NCBI RefSeq assembly: GCF_002127325.2
Contig: NC_035436.2
Coordinates: 123,891,954-123,955,953 of the forward strand
Direction: 5' to 3'
Source: Helianthus annuus
Lineage: Eukaryota > Streptophyta > Magnoliopsida > Asterales > Asteraceae
Length of the DNA stretch: 64,000 bases
Numbering within the stretch: position 1 is the first letter of the stretch; each line of letters opens with the position of its first letter. Of the stretch, positions 10,631 through 21,900 are shown piece by piece. The position numbers and the translations under genes are program-made. The notes under the pieces were generated by a model, which saw nothing but the letters and a program-made list of their open reading frames with translations, ran no database searches and was not told the origin of the DNA.

Positions 10631-10635
10631 GAATA

Positions 10636-11978
10636 GATTACGATGAAGTTTACGCACCGGTTGCCAGACTTGAGGAAATTCGGATATTTCTAGCCTTCGC
10701 GTCATGGAAAGATTTTAAAGTATATCAACTTGACGTCAAATCTGCCTTCCTTTACGGAACAATCAGAGAAGAAGTGTATGTGGGGCAACCGCCGAAGTTC
10801 ACAGACCCACTGCACAAAAACAAGGTGTATCTACTGGACAAAGCGCTGTACGGACTTCACCAGGCCCCGAGAGCCTGGTATGAGACGCTTTCGACATACT
10901 TGCTGGACAACGGGTTCACAAGAGGCACAGTAGACAGCACTTTGTTCACCAAGGAAGAGGCAGGCCACTTGTTGATCGTGCAGATATCTGTTGACGATAT
11001 CATTTTTGGATCCACCAACGACGACCTGTGCAAAGAATTTGAAAAGGTGATGAAGAAAAAGTTCGAGATGAGCTCAATGGGGGAGATGAAGTTCTTCCTC
11101 GGGCTGCATGTGGAACAAATGCCCGACGGAATCTTCATTCACCAAACAAAGTATGTGAAGGACGTGCTCGACAAGTTTGACATGACAGATTGCAGTCCTG
11201 CATCAACCCCCCTCGCACAGAATCATGGAATTTGTCCAGACGAGAATGGTGTGAAGATGGACGAGACATTGTACCGATCTATCATTGGCTCTCTAATGTA
11301 TCTCACGGCTTCCCGTCCAGACATCATGTACCCGACGTGTCTCTGCGCCAGATATCAGTCAAATCCAAAGCAGTCACACCTGACCATAGTGAAACGTATT
11401 TTACGGTATTTGAAGGGCTGCCCAAGCATTGGCTTGTGGTACCCTCGATCGGGTGACTTTACTTTATCTGGTTTTGCTGATTCTGACTTTGGGAGCTGGA
11501 AGCAAAACGCAAAGTCCACCACTGCTGGGTGTCAGTTCTTTGGAACTCGACTTGTCACCTGGCAGTGTAAGAAACAAACCGCAGTAGCGCTCTCTACATG
11601 CGAGGCTGAATACGTTTCAGCCTCCAGCTGTTGCTCGCAGATCCTTTGGATCCAACAGCAGATGCGAGACTTCGGTTGGCAGTTCTTAGATACTCCAATC
11701 TACGTGGACAATGAAGCAGCTATTAATATTACAAAAAATCTGGTTCATCATATAAAACTAAACACATTGGAATCCGTCACCACTTTATCCGTGATTGTCA
11801 CGAGAAAAAGTTAATTTGGATTGAACACTTGCACACCGATGATCAGAAAGAGGATTTCTATACAAAACCTTTTGATAAAAAGAGATTTTATTATCTTTTG
11901 AGGTTAGACGGGATGAAAAATATGCAATCTGGGAGGGTTATTGAATGTGAAGCCGAGTTGGGCGACGATCTGACGTGA
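10636..11978 (+). pseudogene. pol: 3' part of copia pol of element A: RT and RNase H
   Basis: This is the continuation of the RT broken at 4256, resuming at YDEVYAPVARLE. The RT motifs follow in order: QLDVKSAFLYG (about 10728), the catalytic SVDDIIFGS (about 10990, where YVDD is usual) and FFLGLHVEQ (about 11095). RNase H shows GFADSDFG (about 11472), STCEAEYVS (about 11593) and YVDNEAA (about 11701). A frameshift near 11757 splits the last stretch, which continues to TGA at 11976-11978. The ORF that appears to begin at 10456 inside the LTR of B is chimeric; its first 60 residues are LTR sequence, not pol. Confidence 0.93.
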
Positions 11979-12140
11979 ACCTTTGTCGTGTTGTCAATTT
12001 TGTTTGTACAGTTTATTTTCTGCTTTTCGATAAAAACAAAAACACAAAAATATGTTTTGGTTTTAGGGGGAGAAATTTGCAGAAAAATACAAAAACATGA
12101 TAAAATTCAAAAATCCAAAAACATTAAAAAATACAAAAAG
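11979..12140 (+). other. Post-pol region of element A with an internal polypurine tract
   Basis: AT-rich non-coding DNA containing TTTTAGGGGGAGA (12061-12073). The same tract occurs at the equivalent place in B and C. It is not next to an LTR, so it is an extra internal polypurine tract. Confidence 0.7.
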
Positions 12141-12410
12141 AGTTGTGTAAGATAGGGGAAATGATAGTACATCAGCTAGACGGACAGAGTACGCTAAAGA
12201 TTTGCAATGAATAAAATGCAATTAAACAGTCTCGCTAAAGATGTGCCGGTAGCTTTTCGCAAAATTAGTAGATCAGTTTGGGATGTAAACATAAAATTCA
12301 CTTGCGTCTACGTGGGGAACACCTCCAGGATATATAGGTAACCCCTGAAATCCTGTTTGAAGGGTCCCGTATTCTGAGATACTAGGTCTTTATGCTCAGT
12401 GATATCTGGG

Positions 12411-12466
12411 GTATTATCCCGGGACTTTTGCTGTATGGAAGTACTGATCTAGTCCCCGGATAATAC
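12411..12466 (+). other. Long hairpin, copy 1, in element A
   Basis: Arms GTATTATCCCGGGACT (12411-12426) and AGTCCCCGGATAATAC (12451-12466) pair at 15 of 16 positions. The loop contains GTAT-GGAA-GTAC (12433-12444), an inner 4-bp stem with a GNRA-type loop. C pairs T-A where A pairs C-G, and B pairs A-T where A and C pair G-C. Confidence 0.75.
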
Positions 12467-12586
12467 TTTCTGCAAAAAGCTTTGAAATATAAGCTCGCCC
12501 TCAGCATGCTGATGAAACAATAAAATTGATAGTCGCTGCTGTTGAAAACAAAAGATCCTCTAAATGGGGCACACCTTTAAGTCGAA

Positions 12587-12635
12587 GCCGTCATCTCTCT
12601 GCGTATACGGAAGTATCGACCTGAGCTCTCACGGC
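12587..12635 (+). other. GGAA-capped hairpin, copy 2, in element A
   Basis: Outer arms GCCGT (12587-12591) and ACGGC (12631-12635) enclose an inner perfect stem ATAC-GGAA-GTAT (12605-12616). B and C have GAAC/GTTC arms at the same place, still pairing. Confidence 0.65.
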
Positions 12636-13198
12636 CCTCACACCTACCCCTGAACAGATATCAGCTGTGGTATACTCACCTGTAAGACTGAATACTGGGA
12701 TCTGGATACGAGAGTATATACTGAGGTGGGACACATGTAGATGTTTAAGTCCTAAAACACTAATTTCGTATCCCGAACAGATTGAAAGTTTTGTGAGAAT
12801 TTTAGAGGATCAGTATATCGGCAATCTACGCGCATTGGTTAATGCTTAAAATGAAATAACAGCTTAACGGTGCTTGTGTCTAGTCGGCAGTTGATATGAT
12901 CCCCTAACACACTCACAAAAATACTGTGTGGATAGGTTTCAGTTTATCCAGTTAAAAATCCAAAAAAGATTTTAGTTTCTCATTTTATTTTCGACAACTG
13001 ACATTGGGAATCGGAAGATCAAAGCTTAGTGCAGATCATGTTAGTGTATGATGAGGGCTGGGTAAGCTGGTGATGCAGAACAATGATTGGTACAGTGTTG
13101 GACAGTTTAAAAGTGTTTGGAAGTTTCAAAACGTTCAAAGTTCATTTATTTAAACTATTTTCAGAATGAAATAACTGCGTACTTCATAATTCGGTCAA

Positions 13199-13275
13199 CC
13201 AAGGTCATTAACTTGGACTTGGTAGACCAAGCAGTTGTCCAAGGTCATTGATTTGGACTTGGTCAACTGGGTGTG
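13199..13275 (+). repeat. Short direct repeat upstream of the additional ORF
   Basis: Two copies, 40 bp apart, of a unit beginning CCAAGGTCATT and ending TTGGACTTGGT. Each contains CCAAG and CTTGG and so could fold back on itself. Function unknown. Confidence 0.7.
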
Positions 13276-13329
13276 ACGGTGTTTAATCAGAAAAGGGTTA
13301 AAAAGTAAAATTTTTGAAAATCACAACAT

Positions 13330-13545
13330 GGTTTCGCTCATGTGTCATTTTTAATACACGGTTTCGCTCATGTGTCACAATTAAACATGGTTTCGCTCAT
13401 AGATGCTTCAAGTGGTTTCGCTTATAGCTTCAATTGGGGTTCCGCTTATTTGTCATTGGTCGTAGGAGCGAAACCTGTCCAACTATATAAGACAGTGGGT
13501 TCCACTCATACGTCATTTTTCACTTTTCGTTCATAAGTCACTCTC
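13330..13545 (+). promoter_or_regulatory. LTR-like motif array and TATA box upstream of the additional ORF of element A
   Basis: GGTTTCGCTCAT-type motifs begin near 13330, 13360, 13389, 13414 and 13438, then further variants follow. A TATA-like CTATATAAG lies at 13483-13491, followed by a leader-like AT-rich stretch. The same motif occurs in the 3' LTR of element A (about 47067-47105). No primer-binding site or LTR boundary is present here, so this reads as an internal promoter, not an LTR. Inference from sequence only. Confidence 0.5.
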
Positions 13546-14330
13546 TTCTCCGGCGACTAAAGCGAAACCCTAATATCATCCATTTTCAGGCGAAGTGCTG
13601 CCCAATTTTTCACAGATCTTATTGATTTCTTAGTATATCAATCATCGGAAAGGTTGATTATGCTTCAATTTGACCTATATCATTTGATATTTGAACTGTC
13701 GGCTATGTCTGTTGAACGAAACTTAGATTTAGGGCATTAACTGTCAAATGGACACTTGAAAATAAACCTGCGCAGTCGGTTTGATGTCTAGATTACATCT
13801 TTGAGTGTTGATTGTTTCAAATATGTTGTTTGTTGATGTTTGTCGATGTCCGGTTATTGCAGGTCTAGATCTAGGGGATTTTAGTAGTCAAAATTGAAAT
13901 TAAAACAAACCCTAGTATCGGATTTCTCATGTTAACAGATTAAAGGTTTCAATTTTGAGATTTGATCAGGTTTGAATATCTGTTGATGATTTCGCTTTTA
14001 GGGTTGTATGTGGTTTCGCTCAAACGGTCATAATTCATTGGTTCCGCTCATGAGTACAATATGGGGTTCCATTCATCTGTACATCAATGGTTTCGCTCAT
14101 AGGGTACTTTGGGATTCCGTTCATGTGTACCATGTTAAAGTGGTTTCGTTTATTGTGCATATGAGGGGTTTCGCTCTTTAGGTCATACGGTGTAATTTCG
14201 CTTTAATGTCACAACTTGTGTTTTTGCACTTAGTATCATTGTGATTTCGCTTTTAGGGTATCATGTGTGAACATGTGTAATTGTTTGAAAATTTTTCTAT
14301 GTAATTCTGATTAAGTGTATGTAATTGTGC
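13546..14330 (+). other. Leader of the additional ORF with a second motif array
   Basis: A non-coding stretch. From about 13985 to 14260 it again carries GGTTTCGCTCAT-like motifs (roughly ten variants). It ends in TTGTGCATGCAG (to 14336), a possible 3' splice site just at the start of the ORF. Confidence 0.6.
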
Positions 14331-14767
14331 ATGCAGGGATCCAATGTTGTCTTTGTTCCTCTTCACAACAGTTGTTGTGATTTGGACACTCAGAAAAACA
14401 CTAAGCTGGTCAAGTTTAGTAGTATATTGGAGTTTATGGGTCGTATTCCCATTCAGAAGGCGTTGACTGATCAAAGACCACTGTACAAATCTCACATAGA
14501 ACGCTTCTGGAAGAATGCCAGATACGATGAGCAGAACAAAGTAATTTCTTCAGTTGTTGAAGTGCATGGCAAGGAGGAAAAGATTCTAGTCACTGAAGAT
14601 CTTATTCGTGAAGTTGTTAACTTTCCGGACGAAGCAGATTCACCAACGAGATTTCCAGAAAGAATGGTGAAAGGGTGCATGTTAAGAATGGGTTATCAGG
14701 GAGCTCTGAATACTGGGAACTATTTGAAGTCAAAGTTTACAAAGCCATACAAGTTCCTGATTCACTG
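14331..14767 (+). pseudogene. Additional (env-position) ORF of element A, part 1
   Basis: First part of a protein encoded downstream of pol. The earliest ATG in frame is 14331; the MGRIPIQK methionine (14436) is an alternative. The sequence has the character of a conserved globular domain (motifs HIERFWKNAR and VNFPDEAD). I recall similar ORFs annotated only as hypothetical proteins in Asteraceae retroelements. No signal peptide or membrane segment is seen, so an envelope role is not supported. Element C cuts it at 14767; the target duplication CACTG lies at 14763-14767 and 21896-21900, and the frame continues directly at 21901. Confidence 0.7.
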
Positions 14768-15230
14768 TGTAGGATCGTTCATCGACCTGTTTGAGTCGTT
14801 CAGAGAAGTTCGTATCCAAATTAAGAGGCGGAAACTAATAATTCGATGCAATTGACGCTGTATTCACTTTAATATTGCTGTTGTATTGATTTCTTGCAAG
14901 ATTACACGATCAGACAGCACTTCGGCAGAGTACCGGAACAATACACCTCTCACTCACTGATGTGGATCGCTCTACAGACCTATATATAGAGGTTCTGGTC
15001 CGCTCATACGACATGCCGTATGAGCGACCCTACACAGTGACACATAAGCGATCCAGCACATGTCCACATAGGCGATCCTAACCCAACTATGACACAAAAG
15101 CGACCCAAGATTTGTACATATAAGTGATCCCTGTTCAAACAATCTAATCTAGGATTCTGTGTCATGTTTGATCTGTTCAACCTTCAAGACTTGATAGAAG
15201 ACGTAGTCAGCAGACGTAGGTGCACTAACA
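14768..15230 (-). repeat. 3' LTR of element C
   Basis: A 463-bp copy of 21433-21895. It holds the palindrome CGCTCATACG..CGTATGAGCG and AGCGRYCC-like motifs mostly 24 nt apart (about 15020-15130). Confidence 0.95.
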
Positions 15231-16154
15231 AACTCCCCCTCGGATGTTGACGGAGTCTTCATAATTGTCTTCATAGATCATTCCAGTCTGCATTCGCACA
15301 TGTCTATCTACAATCTTCATCAGTCGACAATCTGCCTCTGAAATATCTGTCATTCCAAGAATCTTCGTTCTCTATCTCCATCATCAACAAACTCTTCTCT
15401 CTTGAATGTTAACACGGTGTCTTCAGACTCCCCCTCTCACACAGCTGGGATCGTAGTCTGGAATTCAATCTTTCACCGTTTCTGAGATCGTAACCAGGCT
15501 CCCACCAGATTTCAGATCGTATCCTGGCTCTTTAACACCTGCACAATCTCTACCCAAACATAAGTTTCTACAAATATTAAAACTTTTCAACAATTTAGAA
15601 ACTATGTTGAACCAAATCAATAATGATTTTGCATTCAAGAAATAATTACTGGTTTTTATCAAAACAACTTTGCCATCTACACACAAACATTCCCCAAACC
15701 AGTTCATCAAGTTTAGCACTTTAAACTTTGAAAATCAGCATCTCAACATCAGTTGCCGAAAATCTTTTTGATTTTTCAAAATTTATGCTAAAACACACGA
15801 AAAATCTTTTTGAATTTTCTGAATGAAAGTAAATGCGGAAAATGAAATATTTACAAACAATATTTTTGTGAGTTTGTGCAAGAGGATCATTTCAGTTATG
15901 AAACATATCACAAACACCGTTAAGCTTGATTACATATTATGTTCTAAACAATTTACCTAGATTGTCAGTATGTTTGTCCACTTAAATCTTCAACACAAAT
16001 TTCAATCGATTCAAGATACGATATTAATATTTTAGAGACGTAAACTTAATTGTGTATCACTCCACTTGAATATACTCCCGTATCCAGATCCCAAATATTC
16101 AGTCTTACAGGGGAGTATACCACAGATGATATCTGTAAAGGGGTAGATGCGAAA

Positions 16155-16200
16155 CCGTGAGAGCTCAGGTCAGAACTTCCGTTCAGCAGAGAGATGACGG
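16155..16200 (-). other. GGAA-capped hairpin, copy 2, in element C
   Basis: Inner stem GAAC/GTTC closing GGAA on the minus strand (16173-16184), with outer arms CCGT/ACGG at 16155-16158 and 16197-16200. Counterpart of 12587-12635. Confidence 0.65.
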
Positions 16201-16318
16201 CTCGACTTTTAGTGGGTCCCCTTTAGAGGATGTTTTTTACAACAGCAAAGATTATCAATTTTATTGTTTAATCAGTTTGCTGAGGGCGGCGCTTATGTTT
16301 CAAAGCTTTTTGCAGAAA

Positions 16319-16374
16319 GTATTATTCGGGGACTAGGTCAGTACTTCCATACAGCAGAAGTCCCGGAATAATAC
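16319..16374 (-). other. Long hairpin, copy 1, in element C
   Basis: Arms at 16319-16334 and 16359-16374 pair at 15 of 16 positions. The single C-C mismatch is at the same place as in A. The loop has the inner stem GTAT/GTAC closing GGAA (16341-16352, minus). Confidence 0.75.
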
Positions 16375-17155
16375 CCCAGATATCACTGAGCATAAAGACC
16401 TAGTATCTTAGAATACGAGACCTTTCAAACAAGATTTCGGGGGTTACCCATATATCCAAGAATAGTTACCCACGAATTAAGCAAGTTTGATTTAGGTTTA
16501 TATCTCGTTTCAATTTACTAAATGTGCGAAAATCTACTGACACATCCTCAGTAAGATTGTTTATCACATTTTGACTTTACAAATCTTTAGCGTGCTGTGA
16601 TAGTCCACTGATGTACTATCATTTCCTCTTTTTCGCAACAAAACTCATTTTTCAATTTTATCATGTTTTTGTTTTTTTTCAAATTTTCTGATGTTTTTGG
16701 ATTTTCTAAAAAAATTCTTACTCCCCCTAAAATTCAAATACATCTAAAGAAAATTGAAAACAAACTGTACATAACATGACAACTGATATCGAAATACTTC
16801 AATTCTCCATCCGTTTGGCTTAAACAATCAGAACTCCCCCTCACAACAAACTATTTTCCCATAATGATTTCAAAACACTCAAGTTTGTTTTAATCAGAAT
16901 GGTTTTTCCGGAAAATAAGTTTAGTTGCTTTTACCTTTTGTAAACATGGGGCAAAATCATCACATTGTTTACCAATTTCATGAATGATAGTTAAATCAAG
17001 TCTAACTGAATGACCTTGGTTTAACTACTTGTAAGATCAACTGGTTCTCATTCTGAACCATTTATAACAACCACAAACATACAATCACTTGTAAGTTTAG
17101 CAATTCAAGCTCTTCAAACCTGTTTTTCAACCAATTACCATCTTTTGGTTGAATT

Positions 17156-17292
17156 CTCAAGATGCCGATTCCTACTCCTCGCTTACAAACCTGGGAGTTC
17201 CGGCAAGTCCTGCAACTTCTCAAACACAGATTTAGAAAGATGCCGATTCATGATCCACAATACCAACTTGGGATCTCCGGCAAGTCAGGTTT
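17156..17292 (-). repeat. Duplicated gag-pol junction remnant in element C
   Basis: Two copies of the same unit as in B (6650-6778), each with the GATGCCGATTC and CTCCGGCAAGTC-like blocks on the plus strand, directly after the gag stop. Confidence 0.7.
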
Positions 17293-20200
17293 TCATTCTT
17301 GAAAAAATATATCCACCCAAGCCTGACCTTCCTTGGGTGTGACCTCATCGTTTTCATCTTTCCTTTCAACCGACTTGTAAACCCATCCTTTGGAAGCATA
17401 AAAATCCTGAATGCTTTGGGCCTTACCACTGACCATTTTTCCAAAGATGCGTTTTACATTTCCATTGAATGTTTTTTCAACATCAATTTTCTTTTTGTCA
17501 GAATAAAACTGATTTGAAATTTCAACTTTTCCGATTTTAGATTTATAATTTTTAGCACTTAGTGGCGGAAAATTCACATCGTCCACTTTTGAAACTTTTC
17601 TTACAATCTCTTTCTCAACACGTGGCTCCTCTGATTTTATGGAATCAGATTCATCACCAGACTTGTTACCTGAACCTTTACAACCCATTTCTGATTTGTG
17701 GCATTGTCTATTCTTTTAAAAGCACTCTTTGAAGATTCTCCTTTTTCATAAGTCGAATTCTCAAAGCCTGTGAACTTCCGGGTTGACAGTTCAGTCTTCT
17801 CAACAACTTTTTCTTTCATTTTTCTTGAGACTTCTTGTTTTGGTCGAAATGTCTTTGGACAATCTTTTGCAACATGACCCACATCTTTACACTGAAAACA
17901 AGATCTCTTTTCAACCTTCTTCGGGTCTTCTTTCTTCTTCATGCCCTCTTGCTTCTTAGCAAGGAATTCTTGATTTGTCTGATTTCTGAATGATTTCTCT
18001 TTTTCAGCTTCTGTTGTTTTTCCTGCAACAAACATTGTTTTTGGTTTATAAACTTTTTCATTTTTATAGTTTTTCTGTGAAATAAAACCAAGACCTTTCT
18101 TTTTGTAATTACGATCATGGTTTGGTTTCTTTTGGAAACTATAACCACAATTGTAACCCATTTTCTTCTTGATTCTTTGTTGATCTCTTGAAGTGTATTG
18201 TTTAGGTTTTCCATTAAGATTGAAATCTTTTATTTCAGAAATATTAATTTCTGTTAATTTGAAAACCTTTTGAATCATTTCAAATCTGACACTTCTTATT
18301 GGAAAACTCTCATCTGAATATAATTTGTCAGAACCTTTCAAAGTATATGCCACTTTGACCGATTCATCATTCAAATTAGATTTCGAAAGTAAAAACTCTT
18401 TATCATAAACCCGTTTGTCCTTTTTGACTGTTTGCTTTGACGCACTGGACCCAGACTTTGACTCGGGTTTTGACTTCGGTTTTGATTCCTCATTGTCATC
18501 TGTGTCTAACACCTGATCCACCATACTTTTTATCAACTTTGACTCATGATCAGTGTCGGATGACGTATATGTGACATCAACACTTTCTGGTAAGTTATCC
18601 GACGACCCAGACTCCCATTTCAAATTGATCGCTTTATTGACTCTTTCTGAATTTGGACTTCAAGGTGAATATCCATTTTCGACCGGGGGCGGACATCTGT
18701 TATAGGATACACTTGGTTTCTTACCAGAAGTCTTCAATTTTTCTTCATCTTTTGTCACGGATTTTTCTTCTTCAAATATCTTCACTTCTTCAAATGTTTT
18801 CAAATCTTTCACCACTGGATAAATCCTGTCAACAACAAAAGTAGAACATGAGTAACTATCTAATAATTTCTTAACTTTCTCAGTTTCTATCTTTTGTGTT
18901 GCCAACTCAAGCTCGAGATCTGCACATTTCTTTATGTTATAGTTCACCGTATCAAGTTGTCTTAGGTAAGCTATCTTCAAAGTATTCATAGCTTCAGCTT
19001 GTTCACCATCAGAATCTGTATATTTGTTGATTTCTCTGTTCATTGTATCATACGATTCCTTCAACTTGTGAATGTTGTGCAACAGCTCATTGTTCTGCTT
19101 AATCAGCAAATCACAGTTCATGCATTTTTCTTGGACCAAGACTGGTTCAGCATCCACTTTAATCTCGAATTCAGAAACCTCTTTCACTGTCCTGCTTGAA
19201 TTTAAAAATTGAGTTCTTCTCAATTTCTCAGCTTTTGCTTCTTCCTTCAATCTCTCTTCCTCTTCTGCGTCCTCTATGATCTTTCTTCGTCTCTCTTCAG
19301 CAGCTTCCATGACTTTTCTGCATCTTTCTGCACATTTCAAACCATAAGCATTAGCAAAGAAAGCATGAGAACTATTTTTGGCCATAAAGTCTTTATCTGT
19401 ACAAAAATCATCCCAAGTAAATCCTTCAGCCAACTTCTCGTCATTTTGTTCAGCTAAACACACTTTGCTTTCTTTCGGAAGATACTTTTCACAGGTAAAA
19501 TTATCATATTTTCCCTGACTAACAACACATGCTCTTTTATCTGCCACATCTCTTCCATGAGCCGTTTGTGCCTGATGCTGCTGTGATGGTTGAGTGATTT
19601 GATGATAGATGGCCTTCTTGTGATAATCATTGTTTCCGAAAGGATTCTGAGCACCGGTAGCTTCACGGTTTTTGCATTCCCTCTTGAAATGCCCCTTCTC
19701 CCTGCAACGAAAACATGTAACTTTAGATTTGTCAAAACCTAAAGCTGAAACGTTTGCATCACGAAAATCATCACGGCCGGTAATTTGTTTAAACTTTTCA
19801 GCGCGTCTCATCACACTCGCCATACACCATTTTATATCCATTAATTCCATTTCTTCAGAATCAATTTGATCGTAATCCTCTTTCGTGAGCATTGGATTTC
19901 CGATCTTTCCTGCAACAAAACAACTATAAGATTCTAAAATCATCCCTAACAAAGACATTTGATTTTTTTCAATATCTTCAGTGTAGTCTTGATCATTTTC
20001 AAGGCTTAACACAATGTTACACTGAAGTTTTCTACCATTCTTTGTTACAGAGATGTTAGGATCGAAAGATGAAAATCTTGTGCTGCTGCTTGATCCCTGA
20101 GATGCCGTCTTCTCAGCAGAATCTTTAACACTGTAAGCAGTTTTGATCTTAGGAGAAAACTTTGTTGAATCATTAGCACCATGCTTGTAGTACAGACTGA

Positions 20201-20930
20201 TATCCTGCTCTCCATCATAGTTCTTCATCCTAGCGATCTTTCTCTGCTCCATTTCTTGAGCTTCCAAATGCTTTATGAAGTCCCCTAGTTTCATCTTTTT
20301 GTATTCTGCTTTGTTGGACTTCAGCATCATCAAAAATGTTCCCCAGATTTCATATGGAAGCGCATCTGCAAGTTTTTCAATTAATTCGTCAGTATCTTTC
20401 TTAACACCTAACTTTGTCATATTTCTCACCAAGTTACAATATCTATCAATAATTTGTTTGGTGGTTTCATTTTTCAATCCCCGAAACAAGTCAAATTCTT
20501 TCTTCATGAGAGACATTTTGTTTTTTAACATATCATCACTTCCCGTAAACTTTGCTTCCAATTCTGTCCAAATCGAATATGCAGTTCCATCATGTTGAAG
20601 CAGTATCAAAATATCTTCTTTTATCGCTTGCTGAAGTAGACTGACCATCAATTTCTCATCTCGATACTTCTTTTTCTCATCTGTACTCATATCTCGAAGT
20701 GTTAGTTGCACACCATTTTTAACTGGTTTAACATATGGTTCCTCAGTGTGTTCCCATGCATCAAGATGATAAGCTTCAACCCAATTTCCGAATCGTTCCG
20801 ACCACACATTGTAATCATCAATATCCATGAGTTTCGGTGGTTTCTGAGACGTTCCGGTTTCATTTTCAATCAAAGCATTTTGAGTAATCGAGACCGGGGT
20901 AGCAAAAGCATTATAAAATTCCGTATCCAT
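17293..20930 (-). pseudogene. gag: Gag of element C, broken by one stop and one frameshift
   Basis: Copia Gag starting MDTEFYNAF at 20930 after a motif-rich leader. Order from the N-terminus: UBN2-type Gag domain (residues about 30-250, with YNVWSERFGNWV, LADALPYEIWG and LEAQEMEQRK), a first zinc knuckle CFRCREKGHFKREC (about residues 400-415), a long Lys/Glu coiled coil (about 520-750), a Ser/Glu-rich region, and a second knuckle CFQCKDVGHVAKDC near 17870. It ends AWVDIFFQE. Breaks: in-frame TGA at 18660-18662 and a frame change near 17690. Without these it would be about 1210 residues, a large Gag. The C-terminal half matches the gag remnant of element A (568-2172). No pol follows. Confidence 0.9.
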
Positions 20931-21418
20931 TGTTCACAAATTTTTCACAAATTCTCAGCAATTTTCAAATATTAGCAATATGTTCACAAAAGCGACTGAA
21001 ATATACTATCTCGATGAGCGGTCCAAATGATTGATCTAATAAGCGGTCCAATCTATATTCTTTGGAGCGGTCCAAGTACAAAAACAGTTCGAGCGATTTG
21101 ACCAGGTTACCAAATAAGCGATCCAAAAGCTATCAATTCGAGCGGTTCACAACGATACGTTCGAGCGGTCCAAGACAGTCACAAGAGCGGTTCAGAAGCT
21201 TACGTCATTTTTTGAGCGATCCTGAATGAACAAATCACCTAAAATCTTGGTTTCTACTTTGATTTTAGATCTGAAAACTTCAAGGATTTGTTAATTCATG
21301 ATTCCGAGTGCACTGTGTGATTTTGAGCTTGTTTTACCGTGAAAAATTTTGAAAAAGTGAAGAAAGTGTAGAAAATCAGAAGAATAGTAGCTAAAATGGA
21401 AAGAACTCCTCCTCCTGA
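20931..21418 (-). other. Leader of element C with AGCGRYCC motif array
   Basis: About ten AGCGATCC/AGCGGTCC variants lie at about 21010-21225, between the primer-binding site and gag, as in B. The rest is AT-rich leader. Confidence 0.75.
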
Positions 21419-21430
21419 GCTCTGATACCA
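21419..21430 (-). promoter_or_regulatory. Primer-binding site of element C (initiator tRNA-Met type)
   Basis: Minus strand TGGTATCAGAGC, two bases from the LTR at 21433, same arrangement as in B. Confidence 0.93.
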
Positions 21431-21432
21431 CT

Positions 21433-21895
21433 TGTAGGATCGTTCATCGACCTGTTTGAGTCGTTCAGAGAAGTTCGTATCCGAATTAAGAGGTGGAAAC
21501 TAATAATTCGGTGCAATTGACGCTGTATTCACTTTAATATTGTTGTTGTATTGATTTCTTGCAAGATTACACGATCAGACAGCACTTCGGCAGAGTACCG
21601 GAACAATACACCTCTCACTCACTGATGTGGATCGCTCTACAGACCTATATATAGAGGTTCTGGTCCGCTCATACGACATGCCGTATGAGCGACCCTACAC
21701 AGTGACACATAAGCGATCCAGCACATGTCCACATAGGCGATCCTAACCCAACTATGACACAAAAGCGACCCTAGATTTGTACATATAAGCGATCCCTGTT
21801 CAAACAATCTAATCTAGGATTCCGTGTCATGTTTGATCTGTTCAACCTTCAAGACTTGATAGAAGACGTAGTCAGCAGACGTAGGTGCACTAACA
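21433..21895 (-). repeat. 5' LTR of element C with core promoter
   Basis: 463-bp LTR. The TATA block CTATATATAG is at 21645-21654. Upstream of it is a palindrome with arms 21666-21675 and 21682-21691, then AGCGRYCC-like motifs at near-24-nt intervals (to about 21800). CACTG (21896-21900) follows. Confidence 0.95.
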
Positions 21896-21900
21896 CACTG

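Larger units (their letters stand above)
12141..12900 (+). other. Conserved non-coding block shared by elements A, B and C
   Basis: This stretch is recognisably the same as 5400-6160 in B and 15900-16640 in C (both minus), although the LTRs of the three elements have diverged much more. It has no convincing ORF (the 60-codon ORF at 12667 is not conserved). It contains two hairpins listed separately and a small GTAT..ATAC stem around 12370-12383. Retention in the pol-less elements argues for a cis function. Confidence 0.75.
15231..17155 (-). other. 3' non-coding region of element C
   Basis: The terminal polypurine tract is 15231-15241 (GAGGGGGAGTT on the minus strand); further GGGGGAG tracts lie near 16722 and 16833. 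About 15700-16750 is homologous to 12000-13100 of A and to the equivalent part of B. No gene is supported. Confidence 0.8.
14768..21895 (-). mobile_element. Element C: second non-autonomous copia element with LTRs and gag only
   Basis: 463-bp LTRs (14768-15230 and 21433-21895), TG to CA, flanked by CACTG. On the minus strand: LTR, primer-binding site, motif-rich leader, gag, non-coding tract, polypurine tract, LTR. No pol domain is present. Its LTRs differ by eye at about seven positions (near 1.5 percent), so it is probably older than B. Gag is related to that of A more closely than to that of B. Same layout and same pol-loss point as B. Confidence 0.95.

Noticed and set aside
10456..10635. 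N-terminal extension of the RT ORF
   Set aside because: It reads through the LTR of element B; the same peptide occurs at 4749 in the other LTR. True RT sequence begins at 10636.
13000..13600. A 5' LTR of a separate element carrying the additional ORF
   Set aside because: No TG..CA boundary, primer-binding site or target duplicate, and the tract before it is continuous with the post-pol region seen in B and C. I treat it as an internal promoter-like region.
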